Shown piece by piece: positions 32,339-40,649 of a stretch of 64,000 bases of DNA (position 1 is its first letter; every line of letters begins with the position of its first letter). Below the pieces are notes generated by a model, which had not been told where the DNA came from, searched no databases, and was given only the letters and a program-made list of their open reading frames with translations. The stretch is taken from NCBI GenBank assembly GCA_963750895.1, contig CAVVSD010000006.1, forward strand, positions 1,116,001 through 1,180,000, in the 5' to 3' direction. Made by a program: the position numbers and the translations under genes. This DNA comes from CAVVSD01 sp963750895. GTDB lineage: Bacteria; Actinomycetota; Thermoleophilia; Solirubrobacterales; Solirubrobacteraceae.

Positions 32339-34813
32339 ATGCCCCCTGCCCGCACCACGAAGAAGGCGCCCAAGCGCGCATCCAAGCCCGCTCCGCGCCG
32401 TCGCGCGCGCCGCTCCTCGGCCGCGTCGCTGCGCCTGCCCGTCCTCGACCAGCGTCAGCTCGACATCGTCGGTCTCGGCCTCGTGGCGATCGCGGTCTTC
32501 CTCGTCTTCCCGCTCTGGCTCGGGTGGGAGGCGGGCGCTGCGGGCGAGGCCGTCACGAACGGCCTGCGCCGCGTCGTCGGCGAGGTCGCCTACGCCGTGC
32601 CGGTCGTCCTGGCCGTGATCGGTGCGCTCGTCGTCCTGCGACCGGTGCTGCCGGCCGTCCGCCCATTGCGCGCGGGAGCGCTGTGCCTCTTCGGCGCCGT
32701 CACCCTCGCGCTGGCCGCCGGCACGTTCGGCCTCGGAGCCGACGGCGTGCGCCCGGGCTGGTGGAACGGCCCCTGGATGGAGGAGCACGGCGGCGTCGTC
32801 GGCGAGACCCTGCTCTACGGCAGCACGAAGGCCATCGGGAGCGTCGGCGCGCACATCCTCGCCGTCTTCCTCTTCATCGCGGGGGTCATCCTGCTCACCG
32901 GCGCCTCGATCGCCGGGGTCATCCGGGCGACGCACTCCGGCGTGAGCGACACCACGCGCGCCCTGCGCACCGCCGTGCCGCAGCGCACGCCCCGTCCCGA
33001 GCCCGTCGCGCCGCCGGAGCCCGAGGACGAGGAGGTGCACGTCACCCAGACGATGGTGCGCGCGCCGTCGCTCGACGCCCACGAGCGCTACCCCGACATC
33101 TTCGGCGAGCCCGACGAGGCGCCCGACGCCGAGCCGGAGCTCCCGGAGCCCGAGCCCGAGCACGAACCGGTCGCGGAGGAGCCGATCGAGGAGGACCTCG
33201 ACCCCGAGCCCGAGCCGGAGGACGACGAGCCCGAGCCCGACGGCGTGATGGAGATCCGCCCCGAGGACCTCACCCCGCAGGGACGCCTCCGCGGCTCGAT
33301 CACCGACGACCCGTCGTTCCAGTGGAAGACGCCGCGCCCCAACATCCTCAAGCGCTCGAGCGCCGAGCAGAGCAGGCCCGACACCGCCGGGCAGGAGCGG
33401 ACGGCGGGCGCGCTCGTCGAGGCGCTCGGCCACTTCGGGGTGCAGGCGAAGATCATCGGGATGGTCGCCGGCCCGCACATCACCCGCTACGAGCTGCGCC
33501 TCGCGCCCGGCATCAAGATGAGCAAGGTCGCCCAGCTCAAGGACGACCTCGCCTACGCCCTCGCCGCGACCGACATCCGCATCCTCGCGCCGGTCCCGGG
33601 GAAGACGGCCGTCGGCGTCGAGGTGCCCAACCTGCGCCGGCGGATGGTGCAGCTCGGCGACGTCTTCCAGGACCCGCCCGCCGACTGGTCGCCGCTGACG
33701 GTGTGGCTGGGCAAGGACGTCGGCGGCAAGGCGATCGGCGCCGACCTCGCGAAGATGCCGCACCTGCTCGTCGCGGGCACGACCGGCGCGGGCAAGTCCG
33801 GCGCGATCAACGCGATGCTCTCGAGCATCCTGCTGCGCGCGACGCCGCACGAGGTCCGGCTCGTCCTCGTCGATCCCAAGCAGGTCGAGCTCAACCACTA
33901 CGAGTCGGTCCCGCACCTGCTGACGCCGGTCATCACGAGCCCGCGGATGGCCGCCAACGCGCTCCAGAACCTCGTGAAGGAGATGGAGGCGCGCTACTCG
34001 ATCATGTCGCTCGCCCGCACGCGGTCGCTCAACGAGCTCAACCGGGTGCGCGAGGGCCGCGGCGAGAAGGCCCTCCCGTACATCCTGTGCGTCATCGACG
34101 AGCTCGCCGACCTCATGATGGTCGCGCCGGCCGACGTCGAGGACTCGATCATCCGCCTCGCGCAGAAGGCGCGCGCGGTCGGCATCCACCTCGTCCTGGC
34201 GACGCAGTCGCCCCGCGTCGACGTGATCACCGGCATGATCAAGGCGAACGTGCCGTCGCGCATCGCGTTCGCGGTGTCGTCGCAGACGGACTCCCGCGTG
34301 ATCCTCGACCAGAACGGCGCCGAGTCGCTGCTGGGGCAGGGGGACATGCTCTTCTCACCCGTCGGCACGTCACGCCTGCAGCGCATCCAGGGCGCCTACA
34401 TCGACGAGCCGCAGATCGAGGCGATCACGGAGTTCTGGCGCAAGCAGGGCGAGCCCGAGTTCCGCGAGGAGCTGCTCGAGGAGGCCGAGGGCGACGGCGA
34501 GGAGCTGTCGGCCGCGGGCGACGACGCGTTCAGCCCCGACGAGGATCCGCTCCTGGAGGACGCGATCCGCCTCGTCGTGGAGATGGGCACCGCGTCGACG
34601 TCGATGCTGCAGCGGCGACTGCGACTCGGCTACACGCGTGCGGGGCGGCTGATCGACATGCTCGAGCGCCGCAACGTCATCTCCGGCTACGAGGGCTCCA
34701 AGCCGCGTCAGGTCCTCGTCGCGGAGGGCGATGTCGAGCGCGTGATCGCGAACCTGCGCGAGCGCGACGGGGGAACTCCTGCAGAGCCCGTTGATTCGGG
34801 CGTCGCTGAGTAG
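32339..34813 (+). CDS. ftsK: DNA translocase FtsK/SpoIIIE
   Basis: An 824-residue septal DNA pump that clears chromosome ends during division. In order: a basic N-terminus, four transmembrane helices (about 45-195), an acidic Pro/Glu-rich linker (about 215-305), the alpha/beta motor with Walker A at residues 480-487 (Gly-Thr-Thr-Gly-Ala-Gly-Lys-Ser) and Walker B in Leu-Cys-Val-Ile-Asp-Glu-Leu-Ala-Asp, and the C-terminal gamma winged helix (about 735-800) that reads orienting sequences. Length is normal for actinobacteria. The stop codon lies within the -10 box of the next gene. Confidence 0.96.
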   Translation: MPPARTTKKAPKRASKPAPRRRARRSSAASLRLPVLDQRQLDIVGLGLVAIAVFLVFPLWLGWEAGAAGEAVTNGLRRVVGEVAYAVPVVLAVIGALVVLRPVLPAVRPLRAGALCLFGAVTLALAAGTFGLGADGVRPGWWNGPWMEEHGGVVGETLLYGSTKAIGSVGAHILAVFLFIAGVILLTGASIAGVIRATHSGVSDTTRALRTAVPQRTPRPEPVAPPEPEDEEVHVTQTMVRAPSLDAHERYPDIFGEPDEAPDAEPELPEPEPEHEPVAEEPIEEDLDPEPEPEDDEPEPDGVMEIRPEDLTPQGRLRGSITDDPSFQWKTPRPNILKRSSAEQSRPDTAGQERTAGALVEALGHFGVQAKIIGMVAGPHITRYELRLAPGIKMSKVAQLKDDLAYALAATDIRILAPVPGKTAVGVEVPNLRRRMVQLGDVFQDPPADWSPLTVWLGKDVGGKAIGADLAKMPHLLVAGTTGAGKSGAINAMLSSILLRATPHEVRLVLVDPKQVELNHYESVPHLLTPVITSPRMAANALQNLVKEMEARYSIMSLARTRSLNELNRVREGRGEKALPYILCVIDELADLMMVAPADVEDSIIRLAQKARAVGIHLVLATQSPRVDVITGMIKANVPSRIAFAVSSQTDSRVILDQNGAESLLGQGDMLFSPVGTSRLQRIQGAYIDEPQIEAITEFWRKQGEPEFREELLEEAEGDGEELSAAGDDAFSPDEDPLLEDAIRLVVEMGTASTSMLQRRLRLGYTRAGRLIDMLERRNVISGYEGSKPRQVLVAEGDVERVIANLRERDGGTPAEPVDSGVAE

Positions 34814-34816
34814 CCT
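34811..34816 (+). promoter_or_regulatory. -10-like box TAGCCT ahead of the rodZ-like gene
   Basis: TAGCCT includes the ftsK stop codon and ends 10 nt before the ATG at 34827, matching the arrangement ahead of rpsO. Confidence 0.4.
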
Positions 34817-34826
34817 CTGGCCCCTG

Positions 34827-35600
34827 ATGCCCGACATCGGGGCGAGCCTCCGGGAGGAGCGTATGCGCTCCCGGATCGACATCACGGAGATCGAGGCGCA
34901 GACGAAGATCCGCGCCAAGTACCTGCGCGCCCTCGAGAACGAGGAGTGGGACCTGCTGCCCGGGCCCACGTACGTCAAGACGTTCCTGCGCACGTACGCC
35001 GACGCGCTGGGCCTCGACGGGCGGATGCTCGTCGAGGAGTACAAGCTGCGCCACGAGCGCCTGTCGGACGTCGAGCTCCAGCCGATCTCGCCCCGTGGCG
35101 CCCGCGAGCGCGCGCGTGAGCGCTCCCCGCGCAGCCGCTTCCCGCGCTTCGGCCTCGTCGCGCTCGTGATCGTGGGACTCGTCGTCGCGCTCTACGCGCT
35201 CGGCCGGGGCGCGGACGACTCCGATGAGCCCACCGGCAGCGGCACGCCCGCGACGACGACGCGGACGTCGACGAGCACGACGGCACGCACGACGACCCAG
35301 CGCAGCGAGCCGAAGCCGGCGACGCTCCGGATCACCGCGACGGGGCAGGTCGACGTGTGCGTCCAGGCCGCCGACGGGCGCAAGCCCGTGAACGGCCGCA
35401 CGCTGCAGGCCGGGCAGTCCACCTCGACCATGCGTTCCGGGCGTTTCCGGATCGTCCTCAGCAACGGCGAGGCGCGGCTGCGGGTGAACGGCCGCACGCG
35501 CGCGATCCCGCCGTCGGACGGGCCCGTCGGGTACGCGATCAGCCGCGGTGGCAAGATCACCGGGCTCGAACCCTCCGAGCGACCCCGGTGCGAAGCATGA
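34827..35600 (+). CDS. RodZ-like helix-turn-helix membrane protein
   Basis: A 257-residue bitopic protein: an N-terminal HTH_25 domain (about 1-70, with Ile-Gly-Ala-Ser-Leu-Arg-Glu-Glu-Arg and Lys-Tyr-Leu-Arg-Ala-Leu-Glu-Asn-Glu), one transmembrane helix (about 108-125), a Thr/Ser-rich linker and an external DUF4115 domain. In rod-shaped cells RodZ links MreB to the wall machinery. In actinobacteria without MreB the role is unclear, although the position after ftsK and before cinA is common. An upstream in-frame start at 34791 would overlap ftsK. The ATG at 34827 fits the family and the promoter box. Confidence 0.9.
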   Translation: MPDIGASLREERMRSRIDITEIEAQTKIRAKYLRALENEEWDLLPGPTYVKTFLRTYADALGLDGRMLVEEYKLRHERLSDVELQPISPRGARERARERSPRSRFPRFGLVALVIVGLVVALYALGRGADDSDEPTGSGTPATTTRTSTSTTARTTTQRSEPKPATLRITATGQVDVCVQAADGRKPVNGRTLQAGQSTSTMRSGRFRIVLSNGEARLRVNGRTRAIPPSDGPVGYAISRGGKITGLEPSERPRCEA

Positions 35601-36910
35601 GCGACATCCCACGCGCAGGCATCGTCATCACGGGCACCGAGGTGCTCAACGGTCGCGTGCGCGACGCGAACGGCCCGTGGCTCGCCGACCGGCTGACGGA
35701 GCTCGGCGTCGACCACGAGACGACCGTGGTCGTCGGCGACCGGCCGCAGGACATGCGCGGCGCCCTGGACTGGCTGGCGTCGCAGGGGGTCGCGCTCGTG
35801 ATCACGAGCGGCGGCCTCGGCCCGACCGCCGACGACCTGACGATCGAGGTCGTCGCGGCGTTCCAGGGGCGCGACCTCGCGCTCGACGAGCCGCTGCAGG
35901 GACGGATCGCGGCGAAGCTCGAGCCGCTGCTGCAGCGCTTCCCGAACCTCGACATCGACGCGTGGCGCGAGGGGACGCGCAAGCAGGCGCTCGTGCCCGT
36001 GGGCGCGACGGTGCTCGAGCCCGTCGGGACGGCGCCCGGTCTCGTGTCCGCGCCGGCGTCCGGCGACGGCCCGACGATCGTCGTCCTGCCCGGGCCGCCG
36101 TCCGAGCTGCAGGCCATGTGGGCGCAGGCGCTCGAGACGCGGGCGCTGCGCGACGCCGTGGCGGGCGCAGGGTCCTTCGCGGTGCGCACGCTGCGCATGT
36201 ACGGCATGCCGGAGTCGGAGATCGCCGAGACGCTGCGGGTCGCGGAGGCGACGGGCATCGACCTCGCGCCGCTGGAGATCACGACGTGCCTCCGGCGTGG
36301 GGAGATCGAGGTCGTCACGCGCTACGGGCCCGACGGCGGGACGGCCTACGCGGCGCTCGAGGATCTCGTCCGCGAGCGCCACGCGGGGATGCTGTTCTCC
36401 GATGACGGCAGCACCGTCGACGACCTCGTGGCTCGTGCGCTGCTCGACCAGGGGGCGACGATCGCGACGGCGGAGTCCTGCACCGGCGGGCTCCTCGCGG
36501 CGCGCCTCACGGAGCGTGCGGGCTCCTCGAGCTACGTGCTCGGCGGCATCGTCGCGTACGCGAACTCGGCGAAGGTGCACGTCGCGGGTGTCGATCCCGA
36601 GCTCATCGCCCGCCACGGGGCGGTGTCGCTCGAGGTCGCCGAGGCGCTGGCCTTCGGGGCCCTGCGCCGGCTCGACGCCGACGTGGGGGTGGGCATCACC
36701 GGCGTCGCCGGGCCCGGCGGCGGGACGGAGACCAAGCCCGTCGGCTTCGTGTGCCTGTCCGCCGCATCGGCGGACGGGCGGCGCATCACCCGGTCCGTGC
36801 AGCTGCCCGGTGGGCGCGACGACGTCCGCGACCGCTCGACCACGGTGGCCATGCACCTCGTCCGCAGGCTCCTGCACGGCGAGGGCGAGCGGGCGCCGAT
36901 CGCCGCCTGA
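35597..36910 (+). CDS. cinA: CinA-like protein: nucleotide pyrophosphatase and NMN amidase domains
   Basis: A 437-residue two-domain protein. The N-terminal MoCF/COG1058 domain (Gly-Ile-Val-Ile-Thr-Gly-Thr-Glu-Val-Leu, Ser-Gly-Gly-Leu-Gly-Pro-Thr-Ala-Asp-Asp) is an ADP-ribose pyrophosphatase in characterised members. The C-terminal CinA domain (Ala-Glu-Ser-Cys-Thr-Gly-Gly near residue 300 and Gly-Ile-Thr-Gly-Val-Ala-Gly-Pro-Gly-Gly) is an NMN deamidase in the pyridine nucleotide cycle. It overlaps the rodZ-like gene as ATGA and lies upstream of thpR and recA, as in many bacteria. Confidence 0.94.
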   Translation: MSDIPRAGIVITGTEVLNGRVRDANGPWLADRLTELGVDHETTVVVGDRPQDMRGALDWLASQGVALVITSGGLGPTADDLTIEVVAAFQGRDLALDEPLQGRIAAKLEPLLQRFPNLDIDAWREGTRKQALVPVGATVLEPVGTAPGLVSAPASGDGPTIVVLPGPPSELQAMWAQALETRALRDAVAGAGSFAVRTLRMYGMPESEIAETLRVAEATGIDLAPLEITTCLRRGEIEVVTRYGPDGGTAYAALEDLVRERHAGMLFSDDGSTVDDLVARALLDQGATIATAESCTGGLLAARLTERAGSSSYVLGGIVAYANSAKVHVAGVDPELIARHGAVSLEVAEALAFGALRRLDADVGVGITGVAGPGGGTETKPVGFVCLSAASADGRRITRSVQLPGGRDDVRDRSTTVAMHLVRRLLHGEGERAPIAA

Positions 36911-36913
36911 GGC

Positions 36914-37453
36914 GTGCGGCTCTTCGCGGCCGCCGACATCCCGGGCGCGGTGCGCGCGCCCCTCGCCTCCTGGGGCGCGGCCTGTGCCGACGACGTGCCC
37001 GGGCTGCGGGCGATCCCGGAGGAGCGGCTGCATCTCACGCTCGTGTTCCTCGGGTCGCGCGACGACGCCGAGGCGCCGGGGATCGGCGAGCTCGTCACGG
37101 CGTGCGCGGACGGCCCGGTCGAGATCGCGCTGGGCGAGCCGCTGTGGCTGTCGCCGCGGCGCCCGCACGTGCTGACGGTGGCCGTGGGCGACCCGTCCGG
37201 GCGCCTCGCGGAGCTGCAGGCGCGGGTGTCCGCGGCCCTCGAGGCCGGCGTCGGACACGAGGCGGAACGGCGGAGGTGGCGCCCGCACGTCACGGTGGCG
37301 CGCGTACGCCGGGGCGCGCGCGTCCGCCCCGGCGATGTCGCGCTGCCTCGGGTGCCGAGCCCCTCCTTCGCGCTGGAGGCGCTCACGCTGTATCGCTCGC
37401 ACCCCGGTCCGGCGCCGCGCTACGAAGCGCTCGCACGGACTCGCCTGGAGTAG
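36914..37453 (+). CDS. thpR: RNA 2',3'-cyclic phosphodiesterase ThpR (2'-5' RNA ligase family)
   Basis: A 179-residue two-H phosphoesterase acting on RNA 2',3'-cyclic ends. The two catalytic motifs are His40-Leu-Thr-Leu and His125-Val-Thr-Val. The start Met-Arg-Leu-Phe-Ala-Ala is family-like and uses a GTG three bases after the cinA stop. It sits between cinA and recA, the common position. The protein is soluble, with the normal length for the family. Confidence 0.93.
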   Translation: MRLFAAADIPGAVRAPLASWGAACADDVPGLRAIPEERLHLTLVFLGSRDDAEAPGIGELVTACADGPVEIALGEPLWLSPRRPHVLTVAVGDPSGRLAELQARVSAALEAGVGHEAERRRWRPHVTVARVRRGARVRPGDVALPRVPSPSFALEALTLYRSHPGPAPRYEALARTRLE

Positions 37454-37709
37454 CGCACCTCCAGGAGCAGTGACGTCCTTGGTAGCGCGCGTGGCGAGGA
37501 CCGGCAAGCGGGCCTTGTGCGAGGACGCACCCCCGGGGTGGTTCGTGCGCTGATGATCAAGTGCGCATGAGTTGTCCGACCCATGGCGCAGACTCGTCAC
37601 ACCGTCGTGTCGAGTCGTTGCGAGCCCATCCGTAGCGTCCTCGTTCCGTCCGATGCAGCCCGCAGACTTGGCTGTTGAACCAGAGCGCGAGGAAAGGCCC
37701 TCACCACCC
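37454..37709 (+). promoter_or_regulatory. recA upstream region (256 nt), no gene
   Basis: No supported gene is found here. It must hold the recA promoter. I see small inverted repeats (GTGCG-AGGA-CGCAC at 37517-37530, and a CACCCC/GGGGTG stem beginning at 37529) and GTGCGC repeated on either side of a TGATGATCAA stretch near 37550, but no match to the actinobacterial LexA box pattern CGAAC-N4-GTTCG. A GAGGAAAGG ribosome-binding-like stretch lies about 12 nt before the recA ATG. Confidence 0.5.
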
Positions 37710-38804
37710 ATGCCCGTCACCGACGAAAAGGCCGCGAAGGCCCGCAACGATGCACTGCAAGGCGCGCTCACGCAGATCGAGCGCCAGTTCGGCAAGGGCA
37801 GCGTCATGCGGATGGGCGACGAGGGCGCCCAGGTCAAGGTCAACGCCATCCCGACGGGCGCGCTGTCGCTCGATCTGGCGCTCGGCATCGGGGGCATGCC
37901 CCGTGGCCGCATCGTGGAGGTCTTCGGCCCGGAGTCCTCGGGCAAGACGACGCTCGTGTACCACGTCCTCGCCGAGACGCAGAAGCTCGGCGGCGTGTGC
38001 GCGTTCATCGACGCGGAGCACGCGATGGACCCTCTGTACGCCCGTCAGATCGGGGTGGACATCGACGAGCTGCTCGTCTCCCAGCCCGACTACGGCGAGC
38101 AGGCCCTGGAGATCGCCGACATGCTCGTGCGCTCCGGGGCGGTCGACCTCGTCGCGATCGACTCGGTCGCCGCGCTCACGCCGCGGGCCGAGCTCGAGGG
38201 CCAGATGGGCGACCAGACGGTCGGCCTGCAGGCGCGGATGATGAGCCAGGCGATGCGCAAGCTCGCCGGCAACCTCAACCGCACGCAGACGCTGTGCCTC
38301 TTCACGAACCAGATCCGCGAGAAGGTCGGGGTCATGTTCGGCTCGCCGGAGACCCAGCCGGGCGGTCGCGCGCTGAAGTTCTACTCGTCCCAGCGCCTGG
38401 ACATCCGCCGCATCGAGACGCTGAAGGACGGCGCCGAGGCGGTCGGCAACCGGGTCCGCGTCAAGGTGGTCAAGAACAAGGTCGCCGCACCGTTCCGCCA
38501 GGCGGAGTTCGACATCGAGTTCGGCAAGGGCATCTCGTCCTCGGGCTGCATCCTCGATCTCGGCATCGAGCACAACGTGGTGACGAAGTCCGGCTCGTTC
38601 TTCTCGTACAACGACGAGCGCCTCGGCCAGGGGCGGAACAACGCGAAGGCGTTCCTGGACGAGCACGTCGAGGTGGCGAAGGAGATCGAGAGCAAGATCT
38701 ACGACATCCTCAACGTCGACACGGAGCTCATCGCCCCGATCGAGCGCGACGAGGACGCCGTGGCCGTCGCGGAGGATCTCCCGACGACGATCGCCGCCGC
38801 CTGA
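37710..38804 (+). CDS. recA: Recombinase RecA
   Basis: A 364-residue DNA strand-exchange ATPase and SOS co-protease. Walker A is Gly-Pro-Glu-Ser-Ser-Gly-Lys-Thr at 73-80, Walker B is in Leu-Val-Ala-Ile-Asp-Ser-Val, and loop regions Leu-Thr-Pro-Arg-Ala-Glu-Leu-Glu-Gly and the Gln-Ile-Arg-Glu-Lys switch are present. No intein is inserted. The ATG at 37710 gives the normal Ala-Leu-x-x-Ala-Leu-x-x-Ile-Glu-x-x-Phe-Gly-Lys-Gly start. recX follows after 7 nt, the standard recA-recX arrangement. Confidence 0.98.
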   Translation: MPVTDEKAAKARNDALQGALTQIERQFGKGSVMRMGDEGAQVKVNAIPTGALSLDLALGIGGMPRGRIVEVFGPESSGKTTLVYHVLAETQKLGGVCAFIDAEHAMDPLYARQIGVDIDELLVSQPDYGEQALEIADMLVRSGAVDLVAIDSVAALTPRAELEGQMGDQTVGLQARMMSQAMRKLAGNLNRTQTLCLFTNQIREKVGVMFGSPETQPGGRALKFYSSQRLDIRRIETLKDGAEAVGNRVRVKVVKNKVAAPFRQAEFDIEFGKGISSSGCILDLGIEHNVVTKSGSFFSYNDERLGQGRNNAKAFLDEHVEVAKEIESKIYDILNVDTELIAPIERDEDAVAVAEDLPTTIAAA

Positions 38805-38811
38805 GCTCCAG

Positions 38812-39297
38812 GTGGTGACGGGAACCGCGGAGGAGCGCCTGCAGCACGCGCTCGACCTCGCCTACCGCTATCTCGGCAGGCGGGACCGGACCGTCCTCGA
38901 GGTGCGTCGTCACCTCGAGGGCAAGCGCGTCGAGCCGTCGGCGATCGACGGTGCGCTCGCGTCGCTGGCCGAGGCCGGCTACCTCGACGACGCGCGTTAC
39001 GCGCGGCGCTTCGCCGAGGACCGGCGCGAGCTCGACGACTGGGGGGCCGACCGGATCGCGCGCAAGCTGCACGCTGCCGGCGTCGGGGAGGCGGAGGTCG
39101 CCGCGGCGTTGGACGCTCGTGGCGCGGAGGCCGAGCACGACGCCGCGATCGCGCTGCTGCGCCGCAAGATCCGCGTGCCGCCGCAGAGCGACCGCGAGCG
39201 TGAGCGCGCGCTCGGGATGCTGGTGCGCAAGGGCTACGACCTGGATCTCGCCTACGACGTCGTGCGGGCGTTCGAGCGCGAGCCCGAGGCCGCCTGA
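38812..39297 (+). CDS. recX: Regulatory protein RecX
   Basis: A 161-residue all-helical modulator of RecA filaments. Family marks are Tyr-Arg-Tyr-Leu-Gly-Arg-Arg-Asp-Arg-Thr near residue 18, Gly-Tyr-Leu-Asp-Asp-Ala-Arg-Tyr-Ala-Arg-Arg-Phe near residue 60, and the repeated three-helix layout. Start GTG at 38812, with a second GTG right after it. It overlaps the alcohol dehydrogenase start (TGATG), so the dehydrogenase may be read through from recA. Confidence 0.92.
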   Translation: MVTGTAEERLQHALDLAYRYLGRRDRTVLEVRRHLEGKRVEPSAIDGALASLAEAGYLDDARYARRFAEDRRELDDWGADRIARKLHAAGVGEAEVAAALDARGAEAEHDAAIALLRRKIRVPPQSDRERERALGMLVRKGYDLDLAYDVVRAFEREPEAA

Positions 39298-40325
39298 TGC
39301 TCGCCGCCCGCGTCCACGGCTACGAGGACCACAAGCTCCACCTCGACCAGGTCCCCGAGCCGACGATCCAGAGCCCGCTCGACGTCATCGTCCGCATCGG
39401 CGGCGCCGGCGTGTGCCGGACCGATCTGCACGTCCTCGAGGGGATGTGGGACTTCACGTCCCCCGGTCTGCCGTTCATCGTCGGGCACGAGAACGCCGGG
39501 TGGGTCCATGAGATCGGGTCGGCCGTGACGTCGGTCGCGGTGGGTGACACGGTCATCGCGCACTCGTTCGTGACCTGCGGCCTGTGCCGGCCGTGCCGGC
39601 GAGGCGAGGACGCGCACTGCGAGCGGGCGTACAACCCCGGCCTGTCGGCCGACGGCGGATTCGCCGAGTACATGCGCACCGGCGAGCGGGCGCTGCTGAA
39701 GGTCGACCCCGCGCTGCGGCCGGCGGACATCGCGGGCCTCACCGACGCAGGCCTGACCGCGTACCACGCGGTGCGCCGCGCGGCGAAGCTGCTGGAGCCC
39801 GGGCACCGGGCCGTCGCGATCGGCGCCGGGGGTCTCGGTCTCATCGGCGTGCAGCTGCTGCGGGCGCTGACGCCTGCCGAGGTCATCGTCGTCGAGCCGC
39901 GCGAGGAGTCCCGCGCGCTGGCGGCGGAGGTCGGCGCGCACCACACCGTGGCGGCGGACGGCACGCAGGTCCAACGGGTCCTGGACCTCACGGACGGGCG
40001 CGGGGCGGAGGTCGTGCTCGACTTCGTCGGCGAGTACGGCACGCCGGCGGACGGCGTCGCCATGACACGCCGGGCCGGCGCGTACTTCGTCGTGGGCTAC
40101 GGCGGCACCCTCGAGGTCTCGACGCTGGAGATCATCACGAAGGAGCTGCTCATCGTCGGCAACGCGGCGGGCACCTACGACGACCTCGCGGACCTTGCGA
40201 CGCTCACGGCCCAGGGCGCGGTGACGCTGCACACGACGCCGTATCCGCTCGAAGCCGTCAACGACGCGCTGCACGACCTCGAGCAGGGCCGTGTCCAGGG
40301 TCGCGCGGTCCTCGTGCCCGGCTAG
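39297..40325 (+). CDS. Zinc-dependent alcohol dehydrogenase (MDR family)
   Basis: A 342-residue medium-chain dehydrogenase. Catalytic zinc ligands are in Gly-Ala-Gly-Val-Cys-Arg-Thr-Asp (near residue 39) and Gly-His-Glu-Asn (near residue 63). The structural zinc cluster is Cys-Gly-Leu-Cys-Arg-Pro-Cys with a fourth Cys in Ala-His-Cys-Glu-Arg. The Rossmann loop is Gly-Ala-Gly-Gly-Leu-Gly near residue 180. It resembles the NAD-dependent propanol-preferring or Rv-type ADHs, and the substrate is uncertain. The ATG at 39297 overlaps the recX stop. No functional link to recombination is known. Confidence 0.9.
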   Translation: MLAARVHGYEDHKLHLDQVPEPTIQSPLDVIVRIGGAGVCRTDLHVLEGMWDFTSPGLPFIVGHENAGWVHEIGSAVTSVAVGDTVIAHSFVTCGLCRPCRRGEDAHCERAYNPGLSADGGFAEYMRTGERALLKVDPALRPADIAGLTDAGLTAYHAVRRAAKLLEPGHRAVAIGAGGLGLIGVQLLRALTPAEVIVVEPREESRALAAEVGAHHTVAADGTQVQRVLDLTDGRGAEVVLDFVGEYGTPADGVAMTRRAGAYFVVGYGGTLEVSTLEIITKELLIVGNAAGTYDDLADLATLTAQGAVTLHTTPYPLEAVNDALHDLEQGRVQGRAVLVPG

Positions 40326-40649
40326 TGCGGACAGGCACGTACGGGGTGGCGTCCGTATGCTTCCGGGTGGCCTCGGGCCGTACAGGTGTTCGGTTGTGCC
40401 GAACGCGACTCAGGCCTATTCTCAGCAGACTTGGATCGGGTCCGCCACGGAGCCGAAGGTGCAGCAAATTGAGCCTTTTTGAACGTCCCGACAGCCCCGG
40501 CAGCACAGCCTCGACCATCCCCGACGCCGGGTGTCGACGACCGCTGACGCACGGCCCATGCGTCCCCCGATCCTTCCCAATCACCTCATCGAGACTGACG
40601 TCCGCCGAGGCTGCGCTTGGACGCGCTGCCCGCGGGGGAGGGAACGGCA
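40326..40649 (+). promoter_or_regulatory. Long rny upstream region with a sigma-70-like promoter
   Basis: A 324-nt gap with no supported gene. A good promoter is visible: -35 TTGTGC (40394-40399), 17-nt spacer, -10 TATTCT (40417-40422). Transcription from about 40429 would make an untranslated leader of about 220 nt before rny. The leader contains a TTTTT run near 40475. Its function is unknown, but long leaders on RNase genes often mediate autoregulation. A GGGGGAGGGA ribosome binding site lies 8 nt before the rny ATG. Confidence 0.5.
40388..40404. promoter_or_regulatory. Inverted repeat overlapping the rny -35 box, candidate operator
   Basis: GTTCGG (40388-40393) and CCGAAC (40399-40404) form a perfect 6-bp inverted repeat with a 5-nt spacer. 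It covers the TTGTGC -35 box, where a bound repressor would block RNA polymerase. The regulator is not known. Confidence 0.45.

Noticed and set aside
28000..32340. Long plus-strand frames opposite the phosphoesterase-ABC operon
   Set aside because: The minus-strand genes have complete family motifs and coupled starts. The plus-strand products are compositionally biased shadows.
37454..37709. SOS (LexA) box before recA
   Set aside because: I searched by eye for CGAAC-N4-GTTCG and close variants and found none. The small repeats there do not match a known LexA site.
40291..40482. 63-codon ORF in the rny upstream gap
   Set aside because: It overlaps the end of the dehydrogenase gene and the rny promoter, its composition is not protein-like, and it has no ribosome binding site or leaderless box.
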